This document shows, piece by piece, positions 13,101 to 25,220 of a stretch of 64,000 nt of DNA (its first letter is position 1; every line of letters begins with the position of its first letter). The notes under the pieces are model-generated. The model was not told the origin of the DNA, made no database searches, and saw only the letters and a program-made list of their open reading frames with translations. The stretch comes from Pampus argenteus (lineage: Eukaryota > Chordata > Actinopteri > Scombriformes > Stromateidae): contig CM072873.1 of NCBI GenBank assembly GCA_036937835.1, positions 7,338,001-7,402,000 of the forward strand, written 5' to 3'. A program made the translations under genes and the position numbers.

Positions 13101-14450
13101 GTACATAATTATAATAAGGTTCCCCTTGTGTTCCCAGAAGTACCTGCAATCTGGTCATGTGGGTTCTACACAGTGTGTTGCTCGGGTAAAATAATCATCC
13201 TAAAAAGAGCATCAACCAATTTTCCTTTAACTTCAGCGCTTCTGTAGTTATAGCTGTGCTGACAATGCATGACAGAAAACTATGTTCGCACTTTTCATAG
13301 CGTTTGACTGAGGCACGATAAAGAGCTGCAAGACAGTGAGAGACCTACAGTATACTGTGGCACAGCGCACTGTTTAACACCCTGACAGGGTGATGCGTCT
13401 GAGAGATGAGTCGGTGTATTTATAGTCTCATTTGCATGCAAGATATATGATGAAGCTGCACACAGTAATTGACTGTGTAAGTTGAGCCCTCCAGTACCAT
13501 ACATAAGATGGAAAGTTTTATCTTATGATAAGTACATAAGGGGAGGATACATTATGCATGCGGAGGGTAATAACACATTTTAAATTCCAAAATTCTTTGT
13601 TGTTGTAAAATCCGTTTTTTGGCCTCAAGCTCATGTTTGTCTCCTGTCAGGTTGTAATATACTCGCTTACGCATTCAGGATGTAAACGGTAAAATGGATT
13701 ACATCCAAAACAGAAAAAAAAAAAAATCTTAATATGACATCATTTTATCGTGCATATCATACAGCCATGCGAAACCTGCGTGTGCATTATCTTTTCCTGT
13801 TTATGGAAATCGATAATGCATAAAATCAACTGTCTATGGATTAGTTTTGCATTGTTTCTCCTCACTCTACCAAAAAAAAAAAAAAAAAAAAAGTGCGTAA
13901 CATTTAGATAGCCACAAAGTTTCTGCCTTTTTCTAGTTAAACCGTAACTCTGTGTAAATCTCCGACTACACTCACTTCAGCAGTTCATGTACGTAGGTGG
14001 TGTTGCAGCGGTGACACTGCTCTCCTGCGGGGGAAGGTCAGTATTTGACAACAGAGGATGCCATTTGAAAAGGTCAGCCTATATACAGCATGAACACAAG
14101 GTAATCAGTAACCCTGCTTTCTCTTAACCTCTACTTGTGTTGTCTTTTCTTATAGTTAATAACCACTGGATCAAAACTCCACAAGTAAACAGCATATATT
14201 AAATACTATAAACAATAAGAATATCCATTTACTGGCAGTTGCTTTTTACTGTTTATACTTCAGATTTGGAGAACTGATGCGTATCATTTAACCAAGTCAC
14301 GGCTCGAGTTTTACTCCAGATAAGGAGTCAATATTAATGATGAAGACTATGAGAAACGGTGGAATCCAATCCGATGGTATCGCCTATATGACCTATATGA
14401 TTTCATTTTGATTTAAATGACATCTTGTGTTTTTAGACTGTAAACTGATT
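10161..14450. other. Noncoding DNA with homopolymers
   Basis: No gene is recognised. A-runs at 12966-12982 and 13872-13892. Short homeodomain-core-rich sequence near 11920-11950 (CATTAATGATTAG). A short splice-flanked stretch at 13976-14024 on the minus strand is discussed as a possible microexon. Confidence 0.45.
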
Positions 14451-14459
14451 GTATGCCCC

Positions 14460-14740
14460 AGATCACACAGCTTCAGTAAAATGTTGTCAAGTGCAAATGC
14501 AGGCAATAAATTAAAGCAGCATAGTGTGTTTAGGGAGAGCGCTGAAGTTGTGCTCACATAGGTCGCTCGGCGTCTCTACAATCACCGGCTCATTCATCAA
14601 CTTTCTGGCTACCGGCTTGACAGTAATGTCCAATCACATTCATACAGGCATACAAGCACAGCCATTACAGCCTGACACCGTTGCTCTGCTGGTACCTTCA
14701 TTCCAGCATTATATACCATGTTCTATATGATCACTACAGT
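14460..14740. promoter_or_regulatory. Candidate conserved noncoding element
   Basis: A high-complexity stretch with CAGGCAATAAATTAAAGC and TTGACAGTAATGTCC. TGACAG is a TALE (MEIS/TGIF)-type core and TAAT a homeodomain core. The plus-strand 68-codon frame is unfamiliar. Assigned by texture and motif content only. Confidence 0.2.
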
Positions 14741-15049
14741 GATTCATGTGCCTCTGACTAAAACGAATGAAGTGGTGCATTGCTGGATCTGACTGTTGAG
14801 GGTCTGGAAGGAGAACTAATCGGGCAGGTCCCAGTGATCCGGTGGCAAACGTTCAACTCAAACACTTTTTTTTGTGTTCACCTGCACCTCTTTAAAAATC
14901 CAATTAACTGTCTCAGAAGTATTAACAGATATTCAATGTATTATGTGTTTGCATAGTACTGGCATCGTTTGACATTTCCATTGCCTATGTTAAAAGAAGC
15001 CGGACTGTTTGAATGCCCTTCACACAGTCGGGCCACTACGTTTGTCATC

Positions 15050-15180
15050 AAGACAGAATTTAATTAAGACATTTTTTATTAACATCAAAGGCTTATTAAC
15101 TCAAAGGCCATTTATTGTCCATTAATAAAAAACGTCAGGGTGTAATTAACGTTTAGCTTTGTCACATTTATGGATTAAGT
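15050..15180. promoter_or_regulatory. Candidate enhancer-like conserved element, homeodomain/TCF/SOX sites
   Basis: This is the densest motif block I could see. TTAATTAA lies at 15060-15067, a TCF/LEF-type ATCAAAG at 15084-15090, TCAAAGG at 15101-15107, a SOX-type ATTGT at 15114-15118, a posterior-HOX-like AATAAAA at 15123-15129 and TAATTA at 15143-15148. All lie within about 90 bp in sequence that is AT-rich but not simple-repeat. Such composition is typical of vertebrate developmental enhancers. Conservation itself was not tested. Confidence 0.35.
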
Positions 15181-16259
15181 ATACTGTATACTGAGTGATG
15201 GATGGATACAATGTTTGTTGGTTTATAAAGGTGGTGCCAACTTGTAACTAAAGTTGCCAACGCCTGTGGACTTATCTTGGTTGCTAAGTGCTTCAGCGTG
15301 ACAGCCGGCCACAAGACTCTGCTTGGTGTCAGGGTTAATCACAGAGGATGGGGGAAGTTGTCACATTTTGATGCTGACATGTGAAAACATTGGAAATACT
15401 TCATCCACACATTCTCAACGTTTGCATCTTTCTAAAAAAAAAAAAAAAAGGTTTCAAGAGGAACTTAACATCTACTAAAACTCCATTTAGTTATATAATG
15501 AATCATGTGACTGACAGAAGTGTAGCCTGGTCGCTTCCACTCAGGCTCAGCTGCTTGCTCAGTATGCTTGATAGCCGACATGTTGATGAACATTTCATCC
15601 TGAATTTCAGTTTCTGAATTGATGCAAATCTGTTTTTGTGAAGAATTGATAGAAAAGAAAAAAAGAAAAGTTTCAAACAAAGCATTAAGGGCAGGCTGAA
15701 GCCCTGGCTTTTGACTTGCAGGGAGCATTTCTACATATGTTAACCTCAAGTTTGACCATGTTTAACTTAGATTTCCATCGAACATCATAACAGTATATAT
15801 AACAAGACTGGATCCGTCTGCCTTCTGTGCTTAAGTGATTTGTAATGGTGAATGGATCTGGTCAGGGTGCCGGCGTCATGTAAATAAACAACTTCTTTTT
15901 TTTTAAAAAGCTCAAAGCTTAAAGCCCCTTAAGCAGTTTCTGTTGACAGATGTGTTATTTTCTGAATGTCTTACAATATGATGTAGGCCTTACGCTGGAT
16001 GTCAGAAACTGAAAATAGTCAGAAAGAGAATTTGTACCATTTCCTCTTGCACTGAAACATACATCAATACATTAATTAGCAGTTCTTAGCAGAAGATTAT
16101 TTTAATGAAAGTTTTGCTGCAGTGTGATCTATATATCACATCTCCTACTCCTATATCACAGCTTTAATTGCCCTGAAGTTAATAAATAATTTATCAAACC
16201 CATCTCCAATCTCGAATTTGAAAGTTGTTTCCAAAAAACAGCTGTTGGTAAACTGGGGC

Positions 16260-16560
16260 TCATTTTGAAATCAGGGTTATATGTTGCTTATATGTGTTCA
16301 CATTACAAAGTAATGAAGCCGGAATGTTTAGTTTGTTAAATGCAGTGTCGGATTATGTCCCGTTGAATTACAGCGAAAGTTTTTTTTTTGCCAGACAACC
16401 CAGCATTTTAATTCATCTGTATCTTTTTCAACACCCTGTGCCGGCACCCCCACTGTGTGAAGTCAGTGGTCTCATTAAAATAAGTAAGGAGTGCTGCATT
16501 TTTCACGCACTTCTAATGCATGTCTGCACATGGCCTGAGGATGTTATTTTCTTGATTTAA
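16260..16560. promoter_or_regulatory. Candidate conserved noncoding element
   Basis: A low-repeat block open for 88 codons on the plus strand, with no known domain. It contains ACATTACAAAGTAATG, CATTTTAATTCATC and CTCATTAAAATAAG. TAAT cores are frequent. It could equally be unconstrained single-copy DNA. Confidence 0.2.
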
Positions 16561-16899
16561 AAGAAAAAAAAACTATGTCACTGAATGTAATCCAAGCAGG
16601 AAACTAGTAGAATGTAAGCATATTTTCCAAGAGATAAGGTTGCATTTATAGATATTATATAATTTACACATCGGTAATTAAAATAATTGAATGTAAATGA
16701 ATGGGAAGAGAAATAAATCAAGAATCTAGTAATAAATGTGCCAGAATATTTGAATTTAAAAAAATAAAAAAATAAATCCCTGATGCCTTTAACAAACTGG
16801 CCCATGTGCTCTATGTCCGGTCTCGTTAATATATGGAAAAAACACACATTAAATATTCCTGAAATCAATTAAACATTAACAATGCTGTCAGTCAGTGAA

Positions 16900-17500
16900 A
16901 TATGAGTGAACTGCTTTCACTCTGCTTTGATGTTTTCTGATAACACTCCGCAGCCTCGGCGCAGAACGCTGCAAACCAGTTGTTGATGGCAATAACAAGA
17001 CGTTGAAGCAACACCAGAAAACACCCCAGAGAGGAACGGATGAAGAAACGAAAAGAAAAGAAATAGGGACGCCTCTATATTTAGCGCTAGCATCAGCATG
17101 GACTGAGCTCCGCTGCTGAGGCGAATGAAAAGTTGCTCCACATTTGCATGATGTGGTACTTTTGTTGTCTGACGGTATAATCTGTCATCTGTTATATCTA
17201 TCATCTGGCCCTGTGGCTTCTGAAAGATGCCTTTCTCCACTGTAATGGATTTATTTCATTTGTTTTTATTAGCATTGTTGTCCCTTTCTTGCATTTTTAA
17301 ATTTTTTTTTATCAAATTGATAGTTGTATATTATATAATGTCTTTGTTTTGCCATTATGAGTCTCTTGCATCACATCTGTCACTGTGCCGTTTCAATAAA
17401 GTCTCTAACAGTGATAATGCTTGCAATTTAATTAAGACCCTGTTATTAAGAGAGCCGGTCACCTGTTGTGTTTATAAAACAATCTTTGGCTGTTCCTGAA
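16900..17500. promoter_or_regulatory. Candidate conserved noncoding block
   Basis: A 600-bp stretch of high complexity. It contains AATTTAATTAAGAC at 17425-17438, identical over 14 bases to 15057-15070 in the neighbouring candidate enhancer, plus TTATTAGCATTGTTGTCC around 17265-17282 with a SOX-type ATTGT. Open frames on both strands (107 codons minus, 90 codons plus) lack any known domain. Confidence 0.28.
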
Positions 17501-18612
17501 CATCATAAAGGGCAGACAGCGATTTCTGATAATACTGCACTGTATTCATTTGATAATAACATAATGTTTACATACAGCGCAATGAACACAAGCCAGAGTC
17601 TGAGGGAAATGCAAACTCCCATGATGTTCCCTAAGATGTGTCAATGGTACAACCACATTTTAGATTCTCTGAACTGGATCCATGAAACATTGAGTACATG
17701 TTAATGGCAAATTTTTTCAATATGCTATAGTTGTAGATGAAATATGACATTCGGTGATAGCACAGATCACTCCAACCCATCATCAGATAGTCACTGCTCT
17801 GAGAGAACAACCCTCATTGTCAACTTCATACGCAGTAAATGTTGCTCTATACTCAACTCAACAGGCTGTGTAGGCAGAACGTACCGTTTGTACCGTCTAC
17901 AGTTTAGTGATTACTCATGTTGTTGTGTTTTCACTTGTGCCAAAAAAGAGAAAAACATATAACAATAGTGAGCTTTTTAATAGGCTAAACAAAGTGCATA
18001 CGGAGTTTGAGGAGCCTGTGACTTACAGGAAAATAGCTCAGCCAACTTTCTATTCTGAATCAATCAATACTTTTTAATCAAAACAGGCATTTTTGTTCAA
18101 GGCAACACCATGTTTTTGATAGACTTTATACGGAAAAAAAACTTTTCCTTCAGATGTCTCACACTGAACAGGGATTAATGTTCAGGTTTTTGAGATCTAA
18201 AGATGTAATTTCACAGTCTCTGATAGGTGATGGCTCAGCAGTGATGTAAGCTGTGGGCTGAAGGGCTTTTTATGAGTCAGTGATATCCATCTCGGTTGTC
18301 AGAGATACTGTTAACTCATCTGTACCTCCAGTTAACAATAACCAATAGAAGTTTTTATACCATTATAATGTATTTGTACTGTACTGTATAATGTATTTCT
18401 TGCCCTGTGGCAGTTAATTATTTTGGTACTTTGCATTTTGTTATAGCTTCAAACTGTTTAAGAAAACAAAATGTATACAATGCCACATTATCTAACTTTA
18501 CTGTCTGCATACTGCAAATCTTATCTAAATCTTTATTTCATAAAAAACCTTTCATAAGCCATTCAAATTAAATTCAGCTTTCTCCATGACAACACACAAC
18601 ATGTAAAGCCTT

Positions 18613-18629
18613 TATATATATATATATAT
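18613..18629. repeat. (TA)n microsatellite
   Basis: About eight uninterrupted TA units. Confidence 0.9.
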
Positions 18630-21600
18630 GAACAGTAACCACGACAGCGAGCCTAATTATGGAACTACCAGAGTATTTTCAGTGCATCACTGTGAAATGA
18701 TTTGGCTCTTCCCTAAAGTTTGAAATGCATCATCACTAAGCATTCGGGCAACCTGCAGCCTTCACTGACAATGGTTGATTAGATGAAAAAAACCAAAAAA
18801 AAAAAACCCAAATGTTTGATGATAATTGTTGTTCATACGTTTGATGTGTAATTACGTGCCTGTGTAATTGGGTAATTGTTTGGATTACTCTTGTTCCTCT
18901 CATTATTGCTCTTCCTCTTTTCTGACATTATTTTATTTTCATTTCTGAACGCGTGAAAATGAATATCAATATTCTGCTGTGTGCTGATATTGTGTATTGA
19001 TATTATGACTGTTTAAACTAGTGCATATTGGGAATCCAATATTCCAATATTATTCCTGCTTCTTCAAGAATCTGGTAAAACGGACCAAAAATGTCTAATC
19101 AATTAATGTTGTCAATTTATGTGTTATTATTTTTTCATGTAAAGGCTTATGTACCAGTCTTATTAATCTGGAATTCAGTGTCACTACTATTTGGTTCAAC
19201 ACACTCACACTGGACTAATGCTGACAGCCAATTGTAAATCCCAGATGGATACTTCAGGGGTTTGGGTACAATATCTCCCACTTGGTAGAAAGGAATACAG
19301 AAATATCCATAACGACATAATGCAACCCAAGAGAGCCAAGAGTCCAAAATGGAGGAGAGTATTATAGCTTAATAGCTGTGATGCATCAGCTACTTTTATT
19401 TAACCCAAAGACAAAGAAGTGATTTTATAAGACAAGAGTCAATGGATAAATCTGTCTCTTGAATAAACTGTGAAATCTTTGTTCTCAGTCTGGGCTCACC
19501 TGAGATATTCACTGCATCGTTCTTTCTCTCCTCGGGTTTATTCGTACCTATCAAACACAGAATTCCATATGGCACTTCATTAAACCGAAGCCTACTGTAA
19601 CACAAATTAAAGTATGTCTGGGTGCCAGCACATTGTGAAACCTCAGGCACGTCATTGTCTCAACCGTAATGATGCAAGTGCGAGAAACAACACCCCTGAT
19701 GGCAGGGCTGACTTACAGCTTCATCTACACATGTGAGGCAGGTATACGGGACACACAAACGCAGGCGGCTCCAGGGACCAACAGATAATACGAAGGAGTA
19801 CTCGGGTCACTGAAACATTCTTGAGGAAGGGGGCTGATGCGATCCTGCTCGCAGACCTTCATCCCAGGGGTTTGTGCTACTGTTCGTCAACCCGGGGTGA
19901 CAGTTTTGGGACAGGTTCATAAACAGCTGCTGTAGGAGGCTGAGCTATTCAGGGATCTCACCATCCAGACATTTTCTGATCAAAGCTCCGTTAGAGGAGG
20001 AAACATTTTGCTGCATGGAAGATTCTCTGTTACAGTTTCATCAGCCAGTTTTTTTTATTTTTTTATATATATAATCTGCACAACTGTGGGATGTAGCAGA
20101 TTTTGTTTGACTGTCAAGTTTGATTTAGTTCTTTGAACTCAATGTGTTTTGGTAATATGTAAAGCGTATCATTTTTTTTTTTTTCTTTTCACAGATCTCT
20201 TAGAAAATGCTTCCAAGCACACCCACTCTCAAAATGTGTCTGCAGAGGAAACAATGCATCTCTGCAAAAACAAAAAAAAACTGATGGCACATCACTTTCA
20301 CTGCAGTTGGTCGCGTGCCCAACAGTTTTATTTTCTGCCAGTCACAGAAAGTAAGCCTTTTGCCTCTTGACAATACACAGTTATATTATGTGTTCGACAG
20401 TGCAGTCATGCAGTTTTCCCACACTATATACTGCATGTTCCACCATATATTATGTTACAAACAGAGGAAAAGTAACATGGACCAATACTGTGTATTATAC
20501 CCAGTAACTCCTGGAATTACATTCATATTGGATGATTCTACAGAAAGTGATTTATGTCCAGTTTCACACCTAAACTTTCTGCTCAGTCAGCCATCTAATG
20601 TGGATTCTATAAATATATGAAGTATGTTCAATGCTGTTTATTTTGGCTCTGACTTTGTCACTCCCCACAAAGGAAACATCAAGCTCAGCACAGCAGGCAG
20701 TGTGGAGTGATAATAACAACTTCTCCCTTAGAGCAGCGTAGACTCTACGGGTGGATGCTCAGGTGCAGGTGGAGCTTATGAAATGCGATATGAACGACGT
20801 GACCGATGATTGCTTAAACACAGCGCTAGTTAGTGAGAAGAGTGGGAAATACTGCGAGTAGCACAACGAACATCAGGCTCTGCCATCAGAACTCTACTCT
20901 ACTATCTGACTGTTTAACTGTCCAAACAAACTTTCAATTACCTCAAATCCAATCAGATCATTACAAGACAATCAGTCCACTGAGAGCCAGATTTCACCTA
21001 CTCGATATGTTGAGGGGTGACACATTGAGATCACATCAATATTCCATTGTCTATTATTAAAATTCATATTATGGGCGATGGAGTGTGTGTAAGGGGGGGC
21101 ACTGTAGGATCCTTATTTGGCATCAATTAGTCTGTGTGTAAAATAGCAAGTAACCTGCTTCCTGACAAACTGAAAAACTGCAGGACAATTAGACATTTAC
21201 TCAAGGAATGTGTTTGGTTAACAAATGATACAGTATTTAAGTTACTTGTTTATACAGATTTGTAAAATACTGCATAGTAAATATCACTCAAGTTAATAAC
21301 GCTGGTATTAAGGCCTCAGCACTGTTTTCAGGTTAATAGTACCTCCTGATAGCACCACTCCTTAATGCAGAGTCGGGTGTGTTATGAGAATGTTTCCACT
21401 TTGTCTAAAGCATTAAAAAAGTGTCTAAATAAGTGTTCCTTATTTACATCTGTGTAGAGAACAACTGAGTTGTACTGCAGTGAAAGCCAGGAGCTATGCT
21501 CTTATATAAGGACAGGACATGGCAGAGACGAGCGAGTGTTGTACTGTACACGTTTTAAGACAGCAGAGGTTATAACCAGAAAAAGGGGAGTGTCATAGAT

Positions 21601-21762
21601 ACAGACTTAAACTTCATAAGAATCACCATTTCCATTTCTTACGTTAACTGCTGTAGTTGATGCTGAGTTGAATGTGCAAAGTTAACAACAGGAACATGAA
21701 AGGTGGATGGAAAGAACTGGTGGAACAGAGACTGTATGATGATATAACTTTGACTGTCTGTG

Positions 21763-21766
21763 ATAA

Positions 21767-21797
<31 letters not shown>

Positions 21798-21799
21798 AA
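21763..21799. repeat. (AAT)n microsatellite
   Basis: ATA/AAT trinucleotide repeats with one interruption (AATAAAAATA). Confidence 0.9.
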
Positions 21800-22542
21800 C
21801 GCCTTCGCTCTTTAAGTTCTTATTAGGTCAGTATTTTTAACCCCCACCTTACTTTGTAATTAGCTCAGGCTTTATCAATAATGCTGCTCTGTGTCAACAG
21901 CTGTTTGAGCTGCCAATGCTGTTTAACACTACTACTACCACCAATGGTTACTACTACAACTACTAGAAAACTACTTAGAACTGACCTTAAAGAGAAAACC
22001 ACTGCACTTGACAGCTAAACGTAACCGTCGGGCCATTACAACAAGCTTAACACTTTATTTACCGTGTAAAATGTGTTTACTTTTCTCTGTTCCATCCTGA
22101 ATTACAGTAGTAGAACTACACAAATTGTGAAGGTCATAGTGACACAAATTAATTAGAAATGATCAGTTTTGAAAAAGGCTTTTCACTTTAGTTCAGTTTT
22201 TGAAAAATCTGTAAATAATATGACATTGATATCAACTCATGAATGCATCCCACATCTCTCAGACAATGAAACTATTTAAAGTGTGAAGGACATGCAGGGT
22301 AATCTAAATACAGAGAAAAAAGTGCTGTGGGATTCTCACCCTATAAAACTGGTATTATTATCCTCAGCTAGTGACGTCATTTGACAGAATATTTACAAGG
22401 ACTGTGTGCCAAGCATCAGTCCTGAGGGGAATGTCACGGCCCTCACCTCATCTCCTGCTATCATTGGCTCTGTGTGAGCTGCTCACATTCACCAATGAGC
22501 AAAGCAGAATTGCCTGAATAAGGAAATTAGAAGGATACAGCT

Positions 22543-22604
22543 AGGAAGGAAGGAAGGAAGGAAGGAAGGAAGGAAGGAAGGAAGGAAGGAAGGAAGGAAG
22601 GAAG
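22543..22604. repeat. (AGGA)15 tetranucleotide microsatellite
   Basis: About fifteen AGGA units, purine-only on the plus strand, followed by degenerate GAAGAAAGGAATGAATGG. Long enough to be polymorphic. Confidence 0.95.
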
Positions 22605-23674
22605 AAAGGAATGAATGGAAAGGTGGGAAAATAACAGCAAAAATTGTGTAAGTGAAAAAATATTGACATAATTACCAAATCAAGCTTTCATTTAAACATT
22701 TTACAAGTTTTTGTTATATTCCATTGTCTCTTCACCTTAGAGCAACCTTGATAAGTCTAATCAGCCTGTGGTGCAACTGGACAACTCCATATGTCTTTAC
22801 ACACAGTGACACACGTACGCTGTGGAATCACACGGTAAACACGATCCTGTCAGGACAGCTTTACAAGGCTGACACTTTAAAAGCTTTTGGAAATTGATGT
22901 CAACATTTATATAAAATAGGCAGTTATCCATCCTGCCGCCTTTTCTTTTTTCTTTTCTCCATAGCCATGGCTGCGCAGGCTGCAGTAACTGTAGTTGGCA
23001 GCATTCAGTGAGGGTCACAAGTGGCTCACTCTTCTTATGCAATTAGCCCAGTTTCTCAGCGAGGCAGCAATCAGTGGGGAGGCAATTAAAACCCAAATTC
23101 TTCCCAGTGTGTGGACTTCACAGGGAAAGACCTTGGAAGCCCAACATTTTTTTAAAAAGCGTTGATTAGTGATTTTCTTTGGATACTTTTAAAAAAAGGG
23201 GTAAAGGACAAAGGAAAACAAAGTCAGGATGAAAACAAAATGAGGGAAGGAAAAAATGGACTTTAAGATATACAAAGGAAGTGAGGAAGAAATCAAAAGA
23301 AAGATAAAAGGACAGAAGGAGCTTTTGGGAATTTGCCGTTTGATTAGTTTTATCTGAACCGTGGTTGTGTTAAAAATGTGTTATTCTGTCTTTTATATTT
23401 AACACTTCTTTTATTTTCCAGTTATTTGTTCATCGAGGTGATGCACATCATGCCAGAAATCGTATCAACTCACTTGTCACTCTTCTCTTAATACAGCCAA
23501 TAGAAAAAAAACCAACCAAAAAAAAAACTAAAAGATGCTCTTTCTATCTATTCATGTGTTCTCAAGCCTGATTGTGTGTGAGCGCACTGTGTACTGACCT
23601 TGAATTCCTCCTGCGGGCAACAAACAACCCCAAGTCTTTCTCTTCCTCCCACAGATGATCGTTGCAAGGTGATG

Positions 23675-23696
23675 TCTGTGTGTGTGTGTGTGTGTG
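23675..23696. repeat. (TG)n microsatellite
   Basis: About eleven TG units. Confidence 0.9.
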
Positions 23697-24299
23697 CTGA
23701 GGAAGAAGTCCTCCACCTCATCCGTTCACTCTTTCACCTGCAGAAAAACAACGAGGAGAGACGGAGCAGGAGAGAGTCAGAAACATCATCATCATATCAT
23801 AGACACCTGTGCGGCATCCGATACCTTTTTATTTCAGGAGAGAACGCTGAGTCTGTGACCCTGGTTGAGGTCTGCAGTTACTTTTATTCTCTTAGGGTAT
23901 TATTATTAAGTGTGTTGTTTAGATACATAGCAAAAAAATCAGATATGTGCAGTACAAGTGTTGGCGATGCTGCAGCATCTCTCAAAAAAAAAAAGAAAAA
24001 GAAAAAAAAAAGCATGACCCTTAAGCAGTAACATATTGATCGCAGGCGGCATTTTAATATAAAGGAGCTTGGAAGTGCTTAACTGCGCTGCTAACGGAGC
24101 GAGTATGCAGCAATTACTAAAGATTACAAGAGCTCCTTTTAATTTGTCTCACATACAGTTGTCTACAACATTTATTTACACAAATGTTGAGTTCAAATCT
24201 TTGTGAAATATGCTTTTCCCTTTGTTTACTCTATACACAAACAGAAATATAAAAACTAGAAACTGTGATATCACTTGATGTTACATGCTGTCTTGGCAA

Positions 24300-24690
24300 A
24301 CAACAAGCGGGATTTGTCTCGTCGGAGTCTTGTTGACGTAGCGAGGTTGCCAAGCAACCAACGGACACTCTGCCGCATCCGACTGCTGTTTGCCAAAGCA
24401 CATTTCCAGCACATGATTCCTCACAAAACCACAACTTGTTTGTTTTTTTGTTTAGGTACAGATTTAGTAGCTACTTAATTAGCTGGTGGGTGTGTTTTTG
24501 GATTTCAGTTAGACGCACGCTATCTATTTCCCCTGGTGTCTGTGTTTATGTTAAGCTAAGCTAATCGTATTCTGGCTCCAGGTCTGCACGTAACTCGCTG
24601 ACATGAGTTCTGTTATGAGTGCAGGTGCAAACAACAACATCAGAATATGGTTAAATTATTTTTTTTAACTGGCCCTTTAACAATAAAAAA
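24300..24690. mobile_element. Non-autonomous DNA-element remnant (common teleost family)
   Basis: The stretch contains diagnostic pieces of an abundant teleost interspersed repeat: GGTTGCCAAGCAACC (24343-24357), CCAGCACATGATTCCTCAC, AAAACCACAACTTGT, and GTGTTTATGTTAAGCTAAGC followed by TAATCG and TCTGGCTCC, then TGACATGAG and a CCCTTTAAC end. The order matches the family as I remember it. It is diverged and has indels, and no coding capacity is present. The superfamily is not assigned because terminal inverted repeats could not be defined cleanly. Confidence 0.6.
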
Positions 24691-25019
24691 AAAACAAAAA
24701 CAAATCATGGTTTCAGTCCAATTCATTCTGTGTACCAATGAGCAAACATCTGGTACTATTAACAGGGATGGACTGTGTTGAGGCTAGGTTTTTTATATAT
24801 ATATATATTAGAGTATTTTAGAGTGTAGCTTCAATCATCTCAGGCTCTTCTAACCTTGACCCCACTGTTGCTCCCTAACATGCTGTCTTATAGGTCATGA
24901 AATCAGGTTGCCACATCATACATCCTTTGGGGTCAACATGATAATTGGGAGCACCTATTTATGTCACAGTGACTTTGCGAATCCCTTCAACGTGTTTTCG
25001 AGGCAGGTGCCTGCGGCGT

Positions 25020-25220
25020 ACATCTCTCAGCTACCAGCCAGCTTCACTTGAAGCTAAGTGCTGTGCCAATTATTGCATGACACCGCCATCCATATCTGTT
25101 CTCGTGGAAATTCATAATTTATGATACATCCCGTTTCTGCCTCTGGGGTCCTGAATGCTATTATCTCGCTAAAGTGAGATCTGATTGGGCAGCTGCTATC
25201 TCAGTTGCTTCTTTGAAGTC
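25020..25220. promoter_or_regulatory. Candidate conserved noncoding element
   Basis: A high-complexity block with GCCAATTATTGCATGAC and GGAAATTCATAATTTATG. CCAAT, TAAT and ATTTATG cores are present, followed by CTCGCTAAAGTGAGATC. Judged from texture only. Confidence 0.25.

Larger units (their letters stand above)
17501..24300. other. Noncoding DNA, mostly featureless, with microsatellites
   Basis: No gene or clear transposon was recognised. Simple repeats are listed separately. The longest open frame (23600-24031 plus, 143 codons) contains a (TG)n-encoded CVCVCV run and an A-run-encoded poly-lysine end, so it is a repeat artefact. Confidence 0.5.

Noticed and set aside
23600..24031. 143-codon plus-strand open frame, the longest in the window
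   Set aside because: It includes a (TG)n-encoded Cys-Val run and an A-run-encoded lysine end, and no known domain appears in between.
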